A stretch of DNA of 64,000 nucleotides from Bdellovibrio sp. 22V. GTDB lineage: Bacteria > Bdellovibrionota > Bdellovibrionia > Bdellovibrionales > Bdellovibrionaceae. The notes under the pieces are model-generated. The model searched no databases. It saw only the letters and a list, made by a program, of their open reading frames with translations, and had not been told where the DNA came from. The stretch covers positions 2,914,001 to 2,978,000 of the forward strand of contig NZ_CP125854.1 in the NCBI RefSeq assembly GCF_030169785.1. Reading direction: 5' to 3'. The position numbers were made by a program, and so were the translations under genes. Below, one piece after another: positions 52,621 through 63,472 of the stretch; position 1 is the first letter of the stretch; every line of letters begins with the position of its first letter.

Positions 52621-52908
52621 GTGTATTTCGAATGGGATAATGACAAGGCGGATTCTAACTTCAAAAAGCATGGTGTTAGATTCTCAGAAGCCTCCAGCGT
52701 TTTTCATGACTTAAATGCATTAGAAATTTTCGATCCCGACAACTCTTCCTCTGAGGAGAGATGGATACGCCTTGGGAGATCTTCAAAGTCGCGACTTATT
52801 GTTGTGGTTTATTGCGAAAGAGCATCTCCTGAGCGAGTTCGCATCATCTCTGCTCGGTTAGCAACAAAAAAGGAAGCGCGATACTACTCGATAAGAGGTG
52901 TTTTATGA
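52621..52908 (+). CDS. brnT: BrnT-family ribonuclease toxin
   Basis: 95 residues matching the BrnT toxin: FEWDNDKADSNFKKHGVRFS, then RWIRLGRSSKSRLIVVVYCER and VRIISARLATKKEARYY, the standard order with the C-terminal R-x-I-S-A-R-x-A-T-x-x-E-x-x-x-Y motif. BrnT cuts RNA and slows growth when free of BrnA. GTG 52621 follows AAGGTG; a TTG upstream at 52594 would add nine residues and is less likely. The stop overlaps the brnA start (ATGA). Confidence 0.92.
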   Translation: MYFEWDNDKADSNFKKHGVRFSEASSVFHDLNALEIFDPDNSSSEERWIRLGRSSKSRLIVVVYCERASPERVRIISARLATKKEARYYSIRGVL

Positions 52909-53147
52909 GAAAAGAGTATGATTTTTCGAAGGCGAAAAAAGCAAAGCCTGTGAAAGAAACAAAAGTCCTTAAAACCATTCGGTTAGATTCAGATGTTTTG
53001 GAGTGGTTGGAGCAAGAAGCAGAAAAGCAAGGAATGGGTTATCAGACTTTCCTCAATTGGTTTTTGCGAAAATCCATGGAACCGCAAAACTCTATCGAAG
53101 AACGTCTCAGCAAATTAGAAAAAGCCGTCTTCTCTAAAAAGGCCTGA
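52905..53147 (+). CDS. brnA: BrnA-family antitoxin
   Basis: 80 residues with an N-terminal basic region (SKAKKAKPVKETKVLKTI) and a ribbon-helix-helix fold: IRLDSDVLEWLEQEAEKQGM, then YQTFLNWFLRKSM. BrnA binds BrnT and represses the operon through its RHH domain. Translationally coupled to brnT by ATGA overlap. It converges with the MFS gene, 9 bases apart. Confidence 0.9.
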   Translation: MRKEYDFSKAKKAKPVKETKVLKTIRLDSDVLEWLEQEAEKQGMGYQTFLNWFLRKSMEPQNSIEERLSKLEKAVFSKKA

Positions 53148-53155
53148 TAAAGTTA

Positions 53156-54349
53156 TTATTTGGAGAATTCTTTGAAGGCTTTGTAGAGGCCGATGAGGCT
53201 GAGGCCGGCAGCGGCCGCAATTAAGGCGTGCGAAGTTTGAGAAAGGCGAGCCAAGGCTCCCCAGCTGACAGCGCCCAAGGCCATTCCGGCGTAGAAGACT
53301 GCGAGAAACACGCCGAGCATCGTGGCTTTTAATTGCGAAGCTCCTGTGATTTGGCGAGAACTCATATTCATCAAAGTGGAAAGCACCAGCCAACCGACAC
53401 CGCCTAAAAACATTCCTGCCGCCATAAAATAGAAATTCGGCGCAAGAGCCAGTAAAAATATTCCGAAAGCATAGACCAAGTAAGATCCCGCCAAAGATTT
53501 TTGCGTATGATGGGGCTGCATGATTCTATCTGAAAGAAAAGCACTTACACATGCGCCTAAACCTAAGCTGCCAAGAAGTCCGCCGTATTGCCACGACGAC
53601 AACGCCAATTCAATACGTCCCCTTGTTGGATACAAGGCCCACAGCGAAGACGCAAAAAACGTGACGCAAAATATTTCCATCCACAGTTTCAAATTGTGCA
53701 AAGAGAAAAGCGGCAGCCAATCTTCCGGTGTTAAACGCAAATGTTTTTTTGCTTCAAGGTTTTCTTGCACCGGCCACTTCCAGAAAAACAAAATGAGACC
53801 TAAGAATGAAATACTGTTCAATAAAAACGCCGTACTAGGACCGAAGGCACTCAAAACTCCACCGCCCACCGTCGGGCCCAACACACGAGTGATGTTGATG
53901 CCCATGTAGTAGACAAGGACGGCTTGCGCATGCATCCCATTGGGAACCAAATCCGTAAGCACGGACTGAAATGCCGGGTTTGTTAGAGCAAAACCGATTC
54001 CCATTAAGAGCGAAAGCAAAAGAAGACTGAGCTCCGTGACTCTTTCTTGCCAAACTAAATAAGCCAAAAGACCCGCGGCAAAAAACATCCCTAATTGCGC
54101 AAAAAGAAGAATCTTACGACGATGTCCCAGATCGGAAAAATATCCCGAAGGAATACTGAAAAAAAGAACCGGCAAACTGCCGGAGAAAGAAAGCAAAGAA
54201 ATAATCAGCGGCGACGTTGAAAGATGTGTCATCACCCAGCTTGCCGCCACATCTTGAATCCAAGTCCCGACATTTGACACAAAAGCACAGATCCAAAAAG
54301 ACCTGTACACAGAGATTTTCATCGGAGACCAAACACCGGCTTCATTCAT
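53156..54349 (-). CDS. Major facilitator superfamily transporter
   Basis: 397 residues with 12 predicted helices. The loop between helices 2 and 3 is GYFSDLGHRRKILL, the usual MFS G-x-x-x-D-R/H-x-G-R-R motif, and LTNPAFQSVLTDLVPNGMHAQAVLVYYMGIN resembles Enterobactin/efflux-type (EntS-like) members. Substrate unknown. Start ATG 54349; it is divergent from the ASH-domain gene. Confidence 0.88.
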   Translation of the reverse strand: MNEAGVWSPMKISVYRSFWICAFVSNVGTWIQDVAASWVMTHLSTSPLIISLLSFSGSLPVLFFSIPSGYFSDLGHRRKILLFAQLGMFFAAGLLAYLVWQERVTELSLLLLSLLMGIGFALTNPAFQSVLTDLVPNGMHAQAVLVYYMGINITRVLGPTVGGGVLSAFGPSTAFLLNSISFLGLILFFWKWPVQENLEAKKHLRLTPEDWLPLFSLHNLKLWMEIFCVTFFASSLWALYPTRGRIELALSSWQYGGLLGSLGLGACVSAFLSDRIMQPHHTQKSLAGSYLVYAFGIFLLALAPNFYFMAAGMFLGGVGWLVLSTLMNMSSRQITGASQLKATMLGVFLAVFYAGMALGAVSWGALARLSQTSHALIAAAAGLSLIGLYKAFKEFSK

Positions 54350-54427
54350 GACAACAGCAGCATACTACGGAAAAACTTTGCGACCAATTTCTTATTACTA
54401 AATACTAAAAATATCAGGAGGTTTATT

Positions 54428-54862
54428 ATGAGAACCTTTCTTGCTTTCTTTTTAGGAACCTTTCTAAGTCTTACCTCTGATGTTTACGCCAAAGATGCTT
54501 CTCCACCCCTTGCTCCTACATCGCCCCTGCAAATTTCCGTAAACAATGAAACCCTGAAAGAAGAATCGAATCAGTATTATTACATTAACTTCGGCAGCGT
54601 AAGGGTTCACTGGAGCCGTTATGAAAACGTCATTCTTAGAAACACAGGGGCCTACCCCGTGGAAATTCGCGGCGTCTTTATCACCGGCTCCGCTTTTTAT
54701 GCCTGGAGCAACTGCCCGCGCTGGTTACAACCTCGAGAAACCTGTGCCACCCGGGTGGAGTTTCGCCCCTGGTACGACGGCCATTTCGCAGGACGACTGC
54801 GCTTCGCATTTTCGTATGACAATATCTACGTGGACCTTTATGGCTGGGGAGTACGCTGGTAG
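54428..54862 (+). CDS. Exported protein with an ASH/choice-of-anchor-like beta-sandwich
   Basis: 144 residues: signal peptide (about 1-20, ending VYA), a Pro-rich spacer and one domain of about 100 residues. The order FGSVRVHWSRYENVILRNTG, then FITGSAFYAWSNCPRWLQP and ETCATRVEFRPWYDGHFAGRLRF follows the ASH/'choice-of-anchor D' pattern (FG-V-VG... V-L-NTG-... N-C---L-PG--C-V-V-F-P---G---G-L). Two cysteines are placed as in that family. Likely surface or periplasmic binding domain. AGGAGG precedes ATG. Confidence 0.75.
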   Translation: MRTFLAFFLGTFLSLTSDVYAKDASPPLAPTSPLQISVNNETLKEESNQYYYINFGSVRVHWSRYENVILRNTGAYPVEIRGVFITGSAFYAWSNCPRWLQPRETCATRVEFRPWYDGHFAGRLRFAFSYDNIYVDLYGWGVRW

Positions 54863-54875
54863 CGTACTCTTAGTT

Positions 54876-56438
54876 CTAGCGGAGGCGTTTCAAGACTTTT
54901 TGCACGAGGCCGTGCGCTTGCTCTACTTTAAATAAAATTCCCAAAGCAAAATACAAAATGCCATAAACCAAGAGCGCCGCAATCGCGTGCCATAAAACGT
55001 GCAAATGCTCTGGGATAATCAAATAATCAAATGCAAAACCACAGCCTGCGCTGATGGTCGCGATAAACCACACTTTAAGCTGAAATTTCCAAGGAAGCCC
55101 CGTCTTACCGATGCGTTTATTCAAAGCTTTGCGCAAGAAATAGAATTCCAACCATCCGGCTAAACCCGCTGCGGCTGTCAATCCCGGAGCCCCCCACTGT
55201 TTTTCAAAACCCAAAGTCTCTGGCAAATAAAACGCAAAAAGAACGCCGATTAACGTGGCAAAAATAATTCGTACAATCGCGAACTGCAAAGGAGTCCGAG
55301 TATCTTTTAAAGAGTAAAAAGTCGAAGAATACAAACGTCCCAGAGTTGAAGCCAAAAGACCGATGGAGTAACCAATCAACACGATCCACACATAGTGCGT
55401 GTTTTCTTTTTGGAACTCACCGGTTTGAAAAACCGCTCCGACGATAAGATCACCCAATAACAAGAAACCGACCACCGAAGGAATAATAAAAAAAGCAATC
55501 TGCTGCAACCCGCGATTCAAGCGCCCTTGCAGATACTCTTTGATTTCATGTTCAGAACCCGTAGCCTGTGACATCGCCGGCAGCTCCGCCACGGAAACAC
55601 TCATACCGAAAAGACTGACTGGAAGAAGATAAAGAGTTTGCGCGTAGGCCAATGCAGAGACCGCGCCTGTTGGCAAAAGACTCGCCAGCATATTGTCAAT
55701 GTAGGCGCTAATCTGCACGACACCCCGGGAAATAACCACCGGCACAAAGTTTTTTGTCACGGTCCGGACACTTGAAAGTTTTAAATCCAAAGACGGTGCG
55801 ATCTTTTTTCCCAAACGCAAAGCCGAGGGCAACTGCACGGCAAACTGCAGGAAACTTCCCGCAACAAGCCCCCAGGCCACGGTTTGCGCGAGTTCAAACT
55901 GTCCTTGCTTGCTTCCCCACATCACAAGCGTTGCAATGATTGCAAGGTTCCAAATAACGGGCGCCACATAAGACAAAAAGAATTTACGGTGCGAGTTTAA
56001 AATACCCAAACACCAAGCCGACATGACAAGGAAGCCCGTGCCGGGAAAAAGAATCTGAACAATTTGAATCGTAAGATCGCGTTTTTCCCCTGTGAAGCCG
56101 GGCGCGATCAGATCAATCATAAAAGGAGTGATAAGCACGCCCACAAGAACCAAAAAAGACGTCAGCAAAAAAAGAAGACTGCCGACAACCGAAGCGACTT
56201 TCGCGGCCTCTTCGTCGTGTTTTTTTGCGAGAAGTTGGGCATACACCGGGATGAAACTTGCGGAAAGAACACCTTCACCGAAAAGGTTCTGCAGAAAGTT
56301 AGGGATTTTTAAAGCCGCTTTAAAAGCGTCACCCGCATCCGAATTTCCGAAGAAGTGGGCGAATACTCTCTCTCGAACAAGTCCGGCGATACGACTTAAA
56401 AAAATTCCCAAACCCACTAAGAGAGCATGACTTTTCAC
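54876..56438 (-). CDS. murJ: Lipid II flippase MurJ
   Basis: 520 residues with 14 predicted helices of the MOP superfamily. The N-terminus has GLGIFLSRIAGLVRERVFAHFFG and AFKAALKIPNFLQNLFGEGVLSASF, matching MurJ, which moves lipid II across the inner membrane for peptidoglycan synthesis; ISRGVVQISAYIDNMLASLLP is also family-typical. It starts at GTG 56438, overlapping the uvrC stop (GTGA), so it is translated from the uvrB-uvrC transcript. Confidence 0.95.
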   Translation of the reverse strand: MKSHALLVGLGIFLSRIAGLVRERVFAHFFGNSDAGDAFKAALKIPNFLQNLFGEGVLSASFIPVYAQLLAKKHDEEAAKVASVVGSLLFLLTSFLVLVGVLITPFMIDLIAPGFTGEKRDLTIQIVQILFPGTGFLVMSAWCLGILNSHRKFFLSYVAPVIWNLAIIATLVMWGSKQGQFELAQTVAWGLVAGSFLQFAVQLPSALRLGKKIAPSLDLKLSSVRTVTKNFVPVVISRGVVQISAYIDNMLASLLPTGAVSALAYAQTLYLLPVSLFGMSVSVAELPAMSQATGSEHEIKEYLQGRLNRGLQQIAFFIIPSVVGFLLLGDLIVGAVFQTGEFQKENTHYVWIVLIGYSIGLLASTLGRLYSSTFYSLKDTRTPLQFAIVRIIFATLIGVLFAFYLPETLGFEKQWGAPGLTAAAGLAGWLEFYFLRKALNKRIGKTGLPWKFQLKVWFIATISAGCGFAFDYLIIPEHLHVLWHAIAALLVYGILYFALGILFKVEQAHGLVQKVLKRLR

Positions 56439-58333
56439 TCTTCAACCTCAGTTTCTTCCTCTTCCGGCTCATTCAACTGTAACAGAATGCGCTCGGCCAG
56501 AACCCGATTGAATCCTTTAAGCTGTGCGATTTCTTCGGGAACGGTCATCTTGATTTCATCAATAGAGTTAAAGTGAGTCAAAAGAGTTTTCTTTCTTTTT
56601 TCACCTAAGCCCACGACGTAATCAAGTTCGCTTTCCAAAGACGTACTTTCACGCAACTTACGATGATAAGTGATCGCGAAACGATGGGCTTCGTCACGAA
56701 TGCCCGTTAAAATATACAAAGCCTCGGCGTTGTTTTTAAAAATCACGGGATTTTGCCGTCCGGGCAGGAAGAAGCGTTCTTCCGTCGACTCGACTTCCTG
56801 TTTTTGGAAGTCGCTTTCCGTTCGCGCCTTAGCCAGACCCACAACCGGAATGTCTTTACGACCGATTTCTTCCAAGATACGCATCGCCTGCGCCAGTTGT
56901 CCTTTACCCCCATCGATGACGATCAGGTTCGGATCTTCGTATTCAGTGTGTTTGAAACGGCGACTTAAAACTTCATACATGGAGGCAAAGTCATTGATAC
57001 CCTCCACCGTTCTGATTTTATAGCGGCGATAGTGTTCTTTCGCCGGCACACCGTCCTCAAAAACCACTTGGGAGGCCACCGTCTCGGCACCTTGGAAAGT
57101 CGAAATATCGTAGCACTCGATGCGGTGAGGAATATCGGGAAGGTTGAACTTTTCTTTGATCTCATCCAAACCACGCAACTTTTCTTCGGATTTGGATACG
57201 TATTTTAAGAAGTGGGCTTTCGCATTTTCGTTGGCCATATCAACCAGATTGCGGCCGCGCTCATCCGTTGCAAAACGCACGGTCACTTTACTGCCCGAGC
57301 GTTCTTTTAAGACTTCCGCCATCAGCTTAGTCAAATCGGCACCGATATCCAACGGCAAAGAAACTTCATCAGGGATAAAGTTGTCTTCGTAATACTGATT
57401 GAGGAAATCCACCATCCACTCGCGCGGATCTTCCGCCGGATCGTTGGGATCAAAATGCGGCAAGAAATGCGGTCTTGTTCCAATCACGCGGCCCGCGCGC
57501 ACGTGAACTGTTTCGACAAGACAACCGCGATGATCGCCATAGAATCCCACCGCATCCTGGTCTTTTTCAGAAGTGTCATTGATGACCGCTTGTTTTTCTA
57601 AAATCGCCTTGATCGCCTGCACGGAATCGCGCAACCGAGCGGCTACTTCGAATTTTTCCTCTTCCGCCGCCGTCATCATTTTTTCGGTCATGGTTTTGAC
57701 GACTTTTTTGTTTTGACCTTTTAAGAAAAGTTTAGCGCCTTCGACCTCAGAACGATAATCCTGCTTTGAGATGTAATTCACACATGGCGCCGTACAACGG
57801 CCAATTTGATAAGTCATACAAGGACGTCGACGTGTTTTAAACATCACATCCGTGCAATCGCGAATTTTAAAAGTCCGGTTCAGAAAACGAATCGTTCCTT
57901 GCACTGCAAAGCCCGAAGTGTACGGGCCAAAGTACAACGAACCATCCTTCTTCACTTTTCTTGCCAAATACAAACGCGGAAAATCGTCGCTCCAGCTTAG
58001 TCGGATGTAAGGATATGCTTTATCATCACGCAAACGGATATTGTATTTAGGACGATGTTTTTTAATCAAAGACGCTTCTAGCAAAAACGCTTCAACTTCG
58101 GTTTTCGTCAGAATGTATTCAACCTCGCAGATGTTCTGCACTAGCAGGCGTGTCTTCGGCGAGTGATCTTTGTTATCCGTGAAATAACTGCGAACGCGGT
58201 TGCGAAGATTTTTGGCTTTTCCGATATAGATGATCTTATCGGTGACGCTCTTCATAAGGTAGACCCCACTCTGCGTGGGGAACTCTTTCACCTTAAGGCG
58301 AACCTCTTCGAACTTGATATTATTTGAGGCCAT
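56435..58333 (-). CDS. uvrC: Excinuclease ABC subunit C
   Basis: UvrC makes both incisions in nucleotide-excision repair. The N-terminal GIY-YIG nuclease domain has [30 protein letters not shown] (partly quoted); the UvrB-binding UVR motif is at about residue 215; the C-terminal RNase H-like nuclease has [20 protein letters not shown] and VIDGGKGQL, and the helix-hairpin-helix closes the protein ([20 protein letters not shown]). Start ATG 58333 has GGAGG 9 bases upstream inside uvrB. Coupled to uvrB and murJ. Confidence 0.97.
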   Translation of the reverse strand: MASNNIKFEEVRLKVKEFPTQSGVYLMKSVTDKIIYIGKAKNLRNRVRSYFTDNKDHSPKTRLLVQNICEVEYILTKTEVEAFLLEASLIKKHRPKYNIRLRDDKAYPYIRLSWSDDFPRLYLARKVKKDGSLYFGPYTSGFAVQGTIRFLNRTFKIRDCTDVMFKTRRRPCMTYQIGRCTAPCVNYISKQDYRSEVEGAKLFLKGQNKKVVKTMTEKMMTAAEEEKFEVAARLRDSVQAIKAILEKQAVINDTSEKDQDAVGFYGDHRGCLVETVHVRAGRVIGTRPHFLPHFDPNDPAEDPREWMVDFLNQYYEDNFIPDEVSLPLDIGADLTKLMAEVLKERSGSKVTVRFATDERGRNLVDMANENAKAHFLKYVSKSEEKLRGLDEIKEKFNLPDIPHRIECYDISTFQGAETVASQVVFEDGVPAKEHYRRYKIRTVEGINDFASMYEVLSRRFKHTEYEDPNLIVIDGGKGQLAQAMRILEEIGRKDIPVVGLAKARTESDFQKQEVESTEERFFLPGRQNPVIFKNNAEALYILTGIRDEAHRFAITYHRKLRESTSLESELDYVVGLGEKRKKTLLTHFNSIDEIKMTVPEEIAQLKGFNRVLAERILLQLNEPEEEETEVEE

Positions 58334-60398
58334 CCTTGAGCACCTCCGCACTGTCGGATTCCACTTCACCGCTGCGCAAATTCAATTCAACAATCTGCAA
58401 ACGTTTGATTTCGTCACGAATCTTCGCTGCTTCTTCAAATTCCAGATTCGCCGAAAGCTCTTTCATACGCGCGCGCAGTTTTGCGATTTCGGTCTGCAAC
58501 TTATCCGGCTGATGCGCGAACTTATTAACGATCGCTCCGGTTTTGTTTTCACCTTGCAGCGGAGTCGCTCCGACGGACCCGTCAAAGACTTCGCCAAGAC
58601 CTTCTTTGATTCTTTTACGAATCGACTGCGGAGTAATTCCGTTTGCGGCATTGTATTCTTGTTGAATACGACGGCGACGATCGGTCTCTCCGATGGCTTT
58701 TTGCATACTCTCGGTGATGACATCCCCGTAAAGGATCACGACGCCGTTGACGTTCCTTGCGGCACGGCCGATCGTTTGAATCAGCGAACGCTCCGAGCGC
58801 AAGAAGCCTTCTTTATCCGCATCGGTGATGCCGACAAGGCTGACCTCGGGAATATCCAGACCTTCACGAAGCAAGTTGATCCCGACAAGAACGTCAAAGA
58901 CACCCAAACGAAGGTCACGGATAATTTCCGTTCGTTCCACCGTCGCAATATCACTGTGCAGGTATTTAACTTTGATTCCAAGGTTCTCGTAGTACTCGGT
59001 CAAATCCTCCGCCGAGCGTTTGGTCAACGTTGTGATAAGTACGCGCTCTTTGCGTTTGATACGCTCACGAATTTCTTTGAGCAAGTCATCGACTTGATGT
59101 TTTACGGGCCGCACTTCAACGACAGGATCAATCAATCCCGTTGGACGGATGATCTGCTCGACAATGATACCTTCCGACTTTTGCAGTTCATAGGTGCCTG
59201 GCGTTGCCGATACATACACGACCTTGTCCATCATCGTTTCAAATTCTTGGAAGTTCAGCGGACGGTTGTCCAAGGCCGAAGGTAAACGGAAACCGTGTTC
59301 GACCAGAGTCATTTTTCTTGCGCGGTCGCCACGATACATGCCCCCGATTTGCGGAACTGTGACGTGCGACTCGTCGATAAAAGTGACGAAGTCTTTGGGG
59401 AAGTATTCCAAAAGCGTCGGTGGCGGTTCGCCAGGCCCACGGCCTGTCATATGACGGGAGTAGTTTTCAATTCCCTGACAAAAACCCATTTGCTCCATCA
59501 TCTCGATGTCGTAATAGGTTCTTTGCTCAAGACGTTGCGCTTCGAGAAACTTCATTTCGGTATTGAGTTTACCTAAGTGATCACGCAACTCGTCCTGAAT
59601 GGATTTAATGGCGCGCTTCAGATTGTCATCGCTGGTGACGTGATGGCTTCCCGGATAAATGCCGATCTGATCAAGTTCTTCCAAAACCTGGCCTGTCAAC
59701 GGATCAATCCACGAAAGTCTTTCGATGAAATCACCGAAGAATTCGACGCGAACGGCGCGTTCTTCTTCGTAAGGAGGAAAGATTTCAACATTATCGCCGC
59801 GAACCCGCACGGTCCCGCGCGAGAAATCGACGTTGTTTCGTTGATACTGAATACGGATCAGCTCACGCAGCAAATGATCGCGCTTCATCTCGGTGTTCGA
59901 GACGATTTGAATCATCATGCCTTCATAGGCTTCCGGAGATCCTAAACCGTAAATACAAGAAACCGAACTCACAATGATCACGTCTCGGCGATCAAACAAA
60001 GAGCGCGTTGCCGAGTGGCGCATACGATCGATCTGCTCATTGATCGCAGAGTCTTTTTCGATATACGTGTCTGTCGACGGAATGTAGGCTTCCGGTTGAT
60101 AGTAATCGTAGTAACTGACAAAGTACTCAACCGCGTTGTGGGGGAAAAGTTCTTTGAATTCGGCATAGAGTTGTGCCGCCAAAGTTTTATTCGGCGCCAA
60201 CACCAGCGCCGGTTGATTGAGTTGCGCAATAGTATGCGCCATCGAGAAGGTCTTTCCCGATCCTGTCACGCCAAGCAGAGTTTGATGTTTTAATCCAGCC
60301 TCGAAGTTCTCCAACATCTGTTGAATCGCTTTAGGTTGATCCCCTGAAGGTTTAAACTCCGACACCAGTTGAAAGTTCTTTTTAAAAGCTGAGCCCAT
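58320..60398 (-). CDS. uvrB: Excinuclease ABC subunit B
   Basis: UvrB, the damage-verification helicase of nucleotide-excision repair. The Walker A is [19 protein letters not shown], DExH-type motif II is [19 protein letters not shown] with the beta-hairpin [24 protein letters not shown], motif VI is [12 protein letters not shown], and the C-terminal UVR motif binds UvrC. ATG 60398 gives the standard N-terminus ([20 protein letters not shown]). GGAGGG sits only one base before it; a TTG start at 60452 would add 18 residues and is possible. The stop overlaps uvrC by 14 bases. Confidence 0.97.
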   Translation of the reverse strand: MGSAFKKNFQLVSEFKPSGDQPKAIQQMLENFEAGLKHQTLLGVTGSGKTFSMAHTIAQLNQPALVLAPNKTLAAQLYAEFKELFPHNAVEYFVSYYDYYQPEAYIPSTDTYIEKDSAINEQIDRMRHSATRSLFDRRDVIIVSSVSCIYGLGSPEAYEGMMIQIVSNTEMKRDHLLRELIRIQYQRNNVDFSRGTVRVRGDNVEIFPPYEEERAVRVEFFGDFIERLSWIDPLTGQVLEELDQIGIYPGSHHVTSDDNLKRAIKSIQDELRDHLGKLNTEMKFLEAQRLEQRTYYDIEMMEQMGFCQGIENYSRHMTGRGPGEPPPTLLEYFPKDFVTFIDESHVTVPQIGGMYRGDRARKMTLVEHGFRLPSALDNRPLNFQEFETMMDKVVYVSATPGTYELQKSEGIIVEQIIRPTGLIDPVVEVRPVKHQVDDLLKEIRERIKRKERVLITTLTKRSAEDLTEYYENLGIKVKYLHSDIATVERTEIIRDLRLGVFDVLVGINLLREGLDIPEVSLVGITDADKEGFLRSERSLIQTIGRAARNVNGVVILYGDVITESMQKAIGETDRRRRIQQEYNAANGITPQSIRKRIKEGLGEVFDGSVGATPLQGENKTGAIVNKFAHQPDKLQTEIAKLRARMKELSANLEFEEAAKIRDEIKRLQIVELNLRSGEVESDSAEVLKDGLK

Positions 60399-60554
60399 CC
60401 CTCCAAGAATACCACTTCCCAAAAAAAGGTGCCTGCTTCTTTTTTCTGGCAATCCCGCGTCAACCCTTCGTCCAGACTCCTCCGAAAACCCCTCAAATCT
60501 TGCACAGTGACATTAACGCTTGCTAAATCGGAAACTCCGTCCGAAATTTGCATT

Positions 60555-62852
60555 ATGAAAATCCTAAAGCGAAGCCTTCTCGGACTCTTGATCCTTTTTA
60601 TTGTCGTCTCTACCGGCTTTTATTTCTTTATGAGAAACTCACTGGCTCCGCTGGATGGGACGCTGGCTTTGCGAGGTCTTTCCGCGCCGGTCACGGTCAC
60701 TCGCGACACTTACGGAATTCCGCATCTTAAAGCGCAAAACAAACTCGACGCTCTTCGTGCACTGGGTTTTGTCATGGCCAGCGAAAGACTTTTTCAGATG
60801 GAGCTTTCTCGCCGCATGGTCCGAGGAGAGCTCAGCGAGGTCTTCGGAAACCTTGCTCTAAAAAGCGATAAACTTTATCGCAGCTTGATGCTCGAAAAAT
60901 CTGTCGAGCGGATGCTGGCTTACGAAAAAGAACAAGGCCGCTTTGATGAAAAAATGTGGACCGAGATGGAAGCTTATTTCGATGGCGTCAATCAATACAT
61001 CGAATCGCAGCCGCGCCCTTTTGAGTTGCAACTTGTCGGAATAAAACCAAAACCATTCACGCCCATGGATGCTTACATTATGACCGGTCACATGGCGTAC
61101 AGTTTCGGAATCGCTTTGAAAGCGGACCCCGTTATGACAAAACTGGCGGGACAGCTTTCCGAGGAAGCATTTCAAGCTTTGCGCAACGATCCTTTAAAAA
61201 GCCCTCTCAAAATCGCGAGCTTAAGTATTCCGCCTTTTGAATTTTCTACGGAAGGCTTATTCGCGCCGGTTTTTGACGGCAGTAACGCTTGGCTGGTAAG
61301 CCCGAAAAGATCGCAGTCGGGAAAAAGTATCTTTGCCAACGATCCGCATATTGGCTACTCGCACCCGGCTGTGTGGATGGAGGCACACATTCAAACTCCA
61401 GAGTTTGAACTTTACGGCCATTATCTCCCGCTTGTGCCTTTCGCAATCCTTGGCCACAGTCGCCAGCTTGCTTGGGGCTTTACGATGTCTTTAGCGGACG
61501 ACATGGATTTGTACCGCGAAATCTTGGACAAGGAAAAGAAGACGGCACTTTTTAAAAACTCGCCAACGCCGTATCAAGAGTGGAAAGAAGTCATCAAAGT
61601 TAAAAATGAAGGCGACGTCGTCCTGAATGTTATCGAGACGTCACACGGGCCTTTGATGGATGAAGTTCTTGAAGAAAAAAATCTTGCTCTTAAGTGGGCC
61701 TTTCATCGCCGCGAAAATAATCCGATGAAAGCCCTTCGCGCGATGGGTGCAGCCAAGAACATCAAAGAGTTTGAAGCTGCTCTTCAATACGGAACCGCGC
61801 CGGGCCTGAACGTCATGTATGCAGATGCTGAAAACATCGCGTGGTGGATGTTCGGAGACGTCGCGATTAAGAAAAACCCGAACTCCGATTTAATATTGAA
61901 CGGTGCTTCCGGAGAGGATGAATACGAGCGAACTCTTGCCTGGCAGGAAAAGCCGCATCTTGTGAATCCTCCAAGTGGTATCATTGTCACGGCAAACTCC
62001 CGTCCGGTGGGTTTGTCAGACACGGTCCGCGGAGACTGGCAATCCGATGACCGCTTTCAAACAATCAGCAAAGCTCTGAACGAAAAAGATCAGTGGAGTG
62101 CTGAAGATTTTAAATTCCTCCAAACTGAGAACTACAATGCGCAAACAAAGGTTCTTCTGGAAAAACTTTTTGATAAACTTCATTTAGACAAAAAGGATGA
62201 AGAAAAATACAGCGAAAGAATTGCAAAGCTCAAAAACTGGAACCTTCGTTCGGAAACACATTCAACAGAAGCGAGCTTCTATCATCAGTGGCACAACGAA
62301 AACATCCTCCTTATGCTAAACGACTGGGATGAAGAAACGAAAAGAGCTTACCTGAACACACCTTACGCTTGGGTGTTTTACGAAAGAGCTTTATTAAACG
62401 AAAACTCCGCGGTCTGGAAGAAGCGCTCTATGGAAAACATTGTGACTGAAGGATTTAAAGCGACCCTTAAAAAATTCCGTCACAATCCCGAGTGGGGCGA
62501 AATTCACACCGTAGAGTACACGCATCCCTTGGGGCGCAGTTTCCCGCTCAATAAAATATTCAACTTAGGTCCCTATCCTATGAGCGGCGCCTACAACGAA
62601 ATAAACAACAATAAAATGCGCGCGCTGGGCGGAGATTTCAAAGTCGTTGCAGGTCCCTCTACCCGCAGAATCGTCGACTTTGCGAATCCTCAAAAAAGCT
62701 GGGGCATAAATCCGATTGGAATTTCGGGTCACCTTTTGTCACCCTTCTATGACAACCAAGTTCAGATGTTCCTTCATGGAAAATACCGAGAGCAATTGAT
62801 GGACGAAAGCGACATCCAGAATGCGAAATCACACGAGCTGATTTTACAATAA
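60555..62852 (+). CDS. Penicillin-acylase (Ntn-hydrolase) family protein
   Basis: 765 residues with one N-terminal membrane helix (about 7-27) and the penicillin amidase layout. Proteins of this family are cleaved in the middle to free a catalytic N-terminal Ser; here the scissile Gly-Ser is DGSNAWLV with Ser243, inside the usual SNAW motif. Also seen: DTYGIPHLKAQNKLDALRALG, GHSRQLAWGFTM and FANDPHIGYSHPAVWMEAH. Other members are quorum-signal acylases, so AHL or peptide-amide hydrolysis is possible; the true substrate is unknown. ATG 60555 is chosen; the divergent uvrB starts near it. No obvious operon partner. Confidence 0.9.
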   Translation: MKILKRSLLGLLILFIVVSTGFYFFMRNSLAPLDGTLALRGLSAPVTVTRDTYGIPHLKAQNKLDALRALGFVMASERLFQMELSRRMVRGELSEVFGNLALKSDKLYRSLMLEKSVERMLAYEKEQGRFDEKMWTEMEAYFDGVNQYIESQPRPFELQLVGIKPKPFTPMDAYIMTGHMAYSFGIALKADPVMTKLAGQLSEEAFQALRNDPLKSPLKIASLSIPPFEFSTEGLFAPVFDGSNAWLVSPKRSQSGKSIFANDPHIGYSHPAVWMEAHIQTPEFELYGHYLPLVPFAILGHSRQLAWGFTMSLADDMDLYREILDKEKKTALFKNSPTPYQEWKEVIKVKNEGDVVLNVIETSHGPLMDEVLEEKNLALKWAFHRRENNPMKALRAMGAAKNIKEFEAALQYGTAPGLNVMYADAENIAWWMFGDVAIKKNPNSDLILNGASGEDEYERTLAWQEKPHLVNPPSGIIVTANSRPVGLSDTVRGDWQSDDRFQTISKALNEKDQWSAEDFKFLQTENYNAQTKVLLEKLFDKLHLDKKDEEKYSERIAKLKNWNLRSETHSTEASFYHQWHNENILLMLNDWDEETKRAYLNTPYAWVFYERALLNENSAVWKKRSMENIVTEGFKATLKKFRHNPEWGEIHTVEYTHPLGRSFPLNKIFNLGPYPMSGAYNEINNNKMRALGGDFKVVAGPSTRRIVDFANPQKSWGINPIGISGHLLSPFYDNQVQMFLHGKYREQLMDESDIQNAKSHELILQ

Positions 62853-62934
62853 TGTATCCTCACAGATGACGAAAAGTTCAGGTCTCCTCGGGGGCGGGCT
62901 GTGCCATCCTCAGTCTTGCAAAGTAGGAGGTCCC

Positions 62935-63426
62935 ATGTTTTCTCGAATGATGATCTTTTCTTTCTCAATTCTATTTGGGAGTACGGTTCTTGCTTACCCT
63001 AATGTCGGAGACAAAGTCAGCTGGACCGGTTCCATCAATCAAGCCGATGGCACCGTTGTTCCGGTAAAGATCACGAAAGAAGTGATCGACTATAATAAAT
63101 CGACGAAAAAATGGTCGGTGAAATACGAAGCGACAATGGGAAAAGAAACTTCAACCCAGCTTCTTGACGTCGACAATCTTTACTCGAAAGAACGCTACAA
63201 AGAAATTATCAGCAAATGCGAATCTCAGGGCGGCAAGATTGAAGTGATCACGACCGACCCAGGAATTTATGAAACCTGCAAAATGACGATCGTGACACCC
63301 GAGGGAGTCGTCGTCGAAAAATGGTGGGGCAATATTCCCTTCGGAGTCGTGAGCAAAAATACGCGTAATGAAAAGCCTTCTAAATACGAAAAACCGGATC
63401 TTGATTCGATTATTGCAGGATTATAG
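62935..63426 (+). CDS. Exported protein of unknown function
   Basis: 163 residues: signal peptide (about 1-22, ending VLA), then a small beta-rich domain (PNVGDKVSWTGSINQADGTV ... KWSVKYEATMGKE, partly quoted) and two Cys in KCESQGGKIEVITTDPGIYETCKM which may form a disulfide. No family recognised. AGGAGG precedes ATG 62935; an in-frame ATG at 62866 has none. It is likely separate from the penicillin-acylase gene, which ends 82 bases upstream. Confidence 0.78.
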   Translation: MFSRMMIFSFSILFGSTVLAYPNVGDKVSWTGSINQADGTVVPVKITKEVIDYNKSTKKWSVKYEATMGKETSTQLLDVDNLYSKERYKEIISKCESQGGKIEVITTDPGIYETCKMTIVTPEGVVVEKWWGNIPFGVVSKNTRNEKPSKYEKPDLDSIIAGL

Positions 63427-63472
63427 TTTTGCCGGCGTTCCAGCTTCTCTCTGCTGGAATGCCTGATCCCAT

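Noticed and set aside
58275-59285. 336-codon plus-strand ORF inside uvrB
   Set aside because: Antisense to uvrB; no family features.
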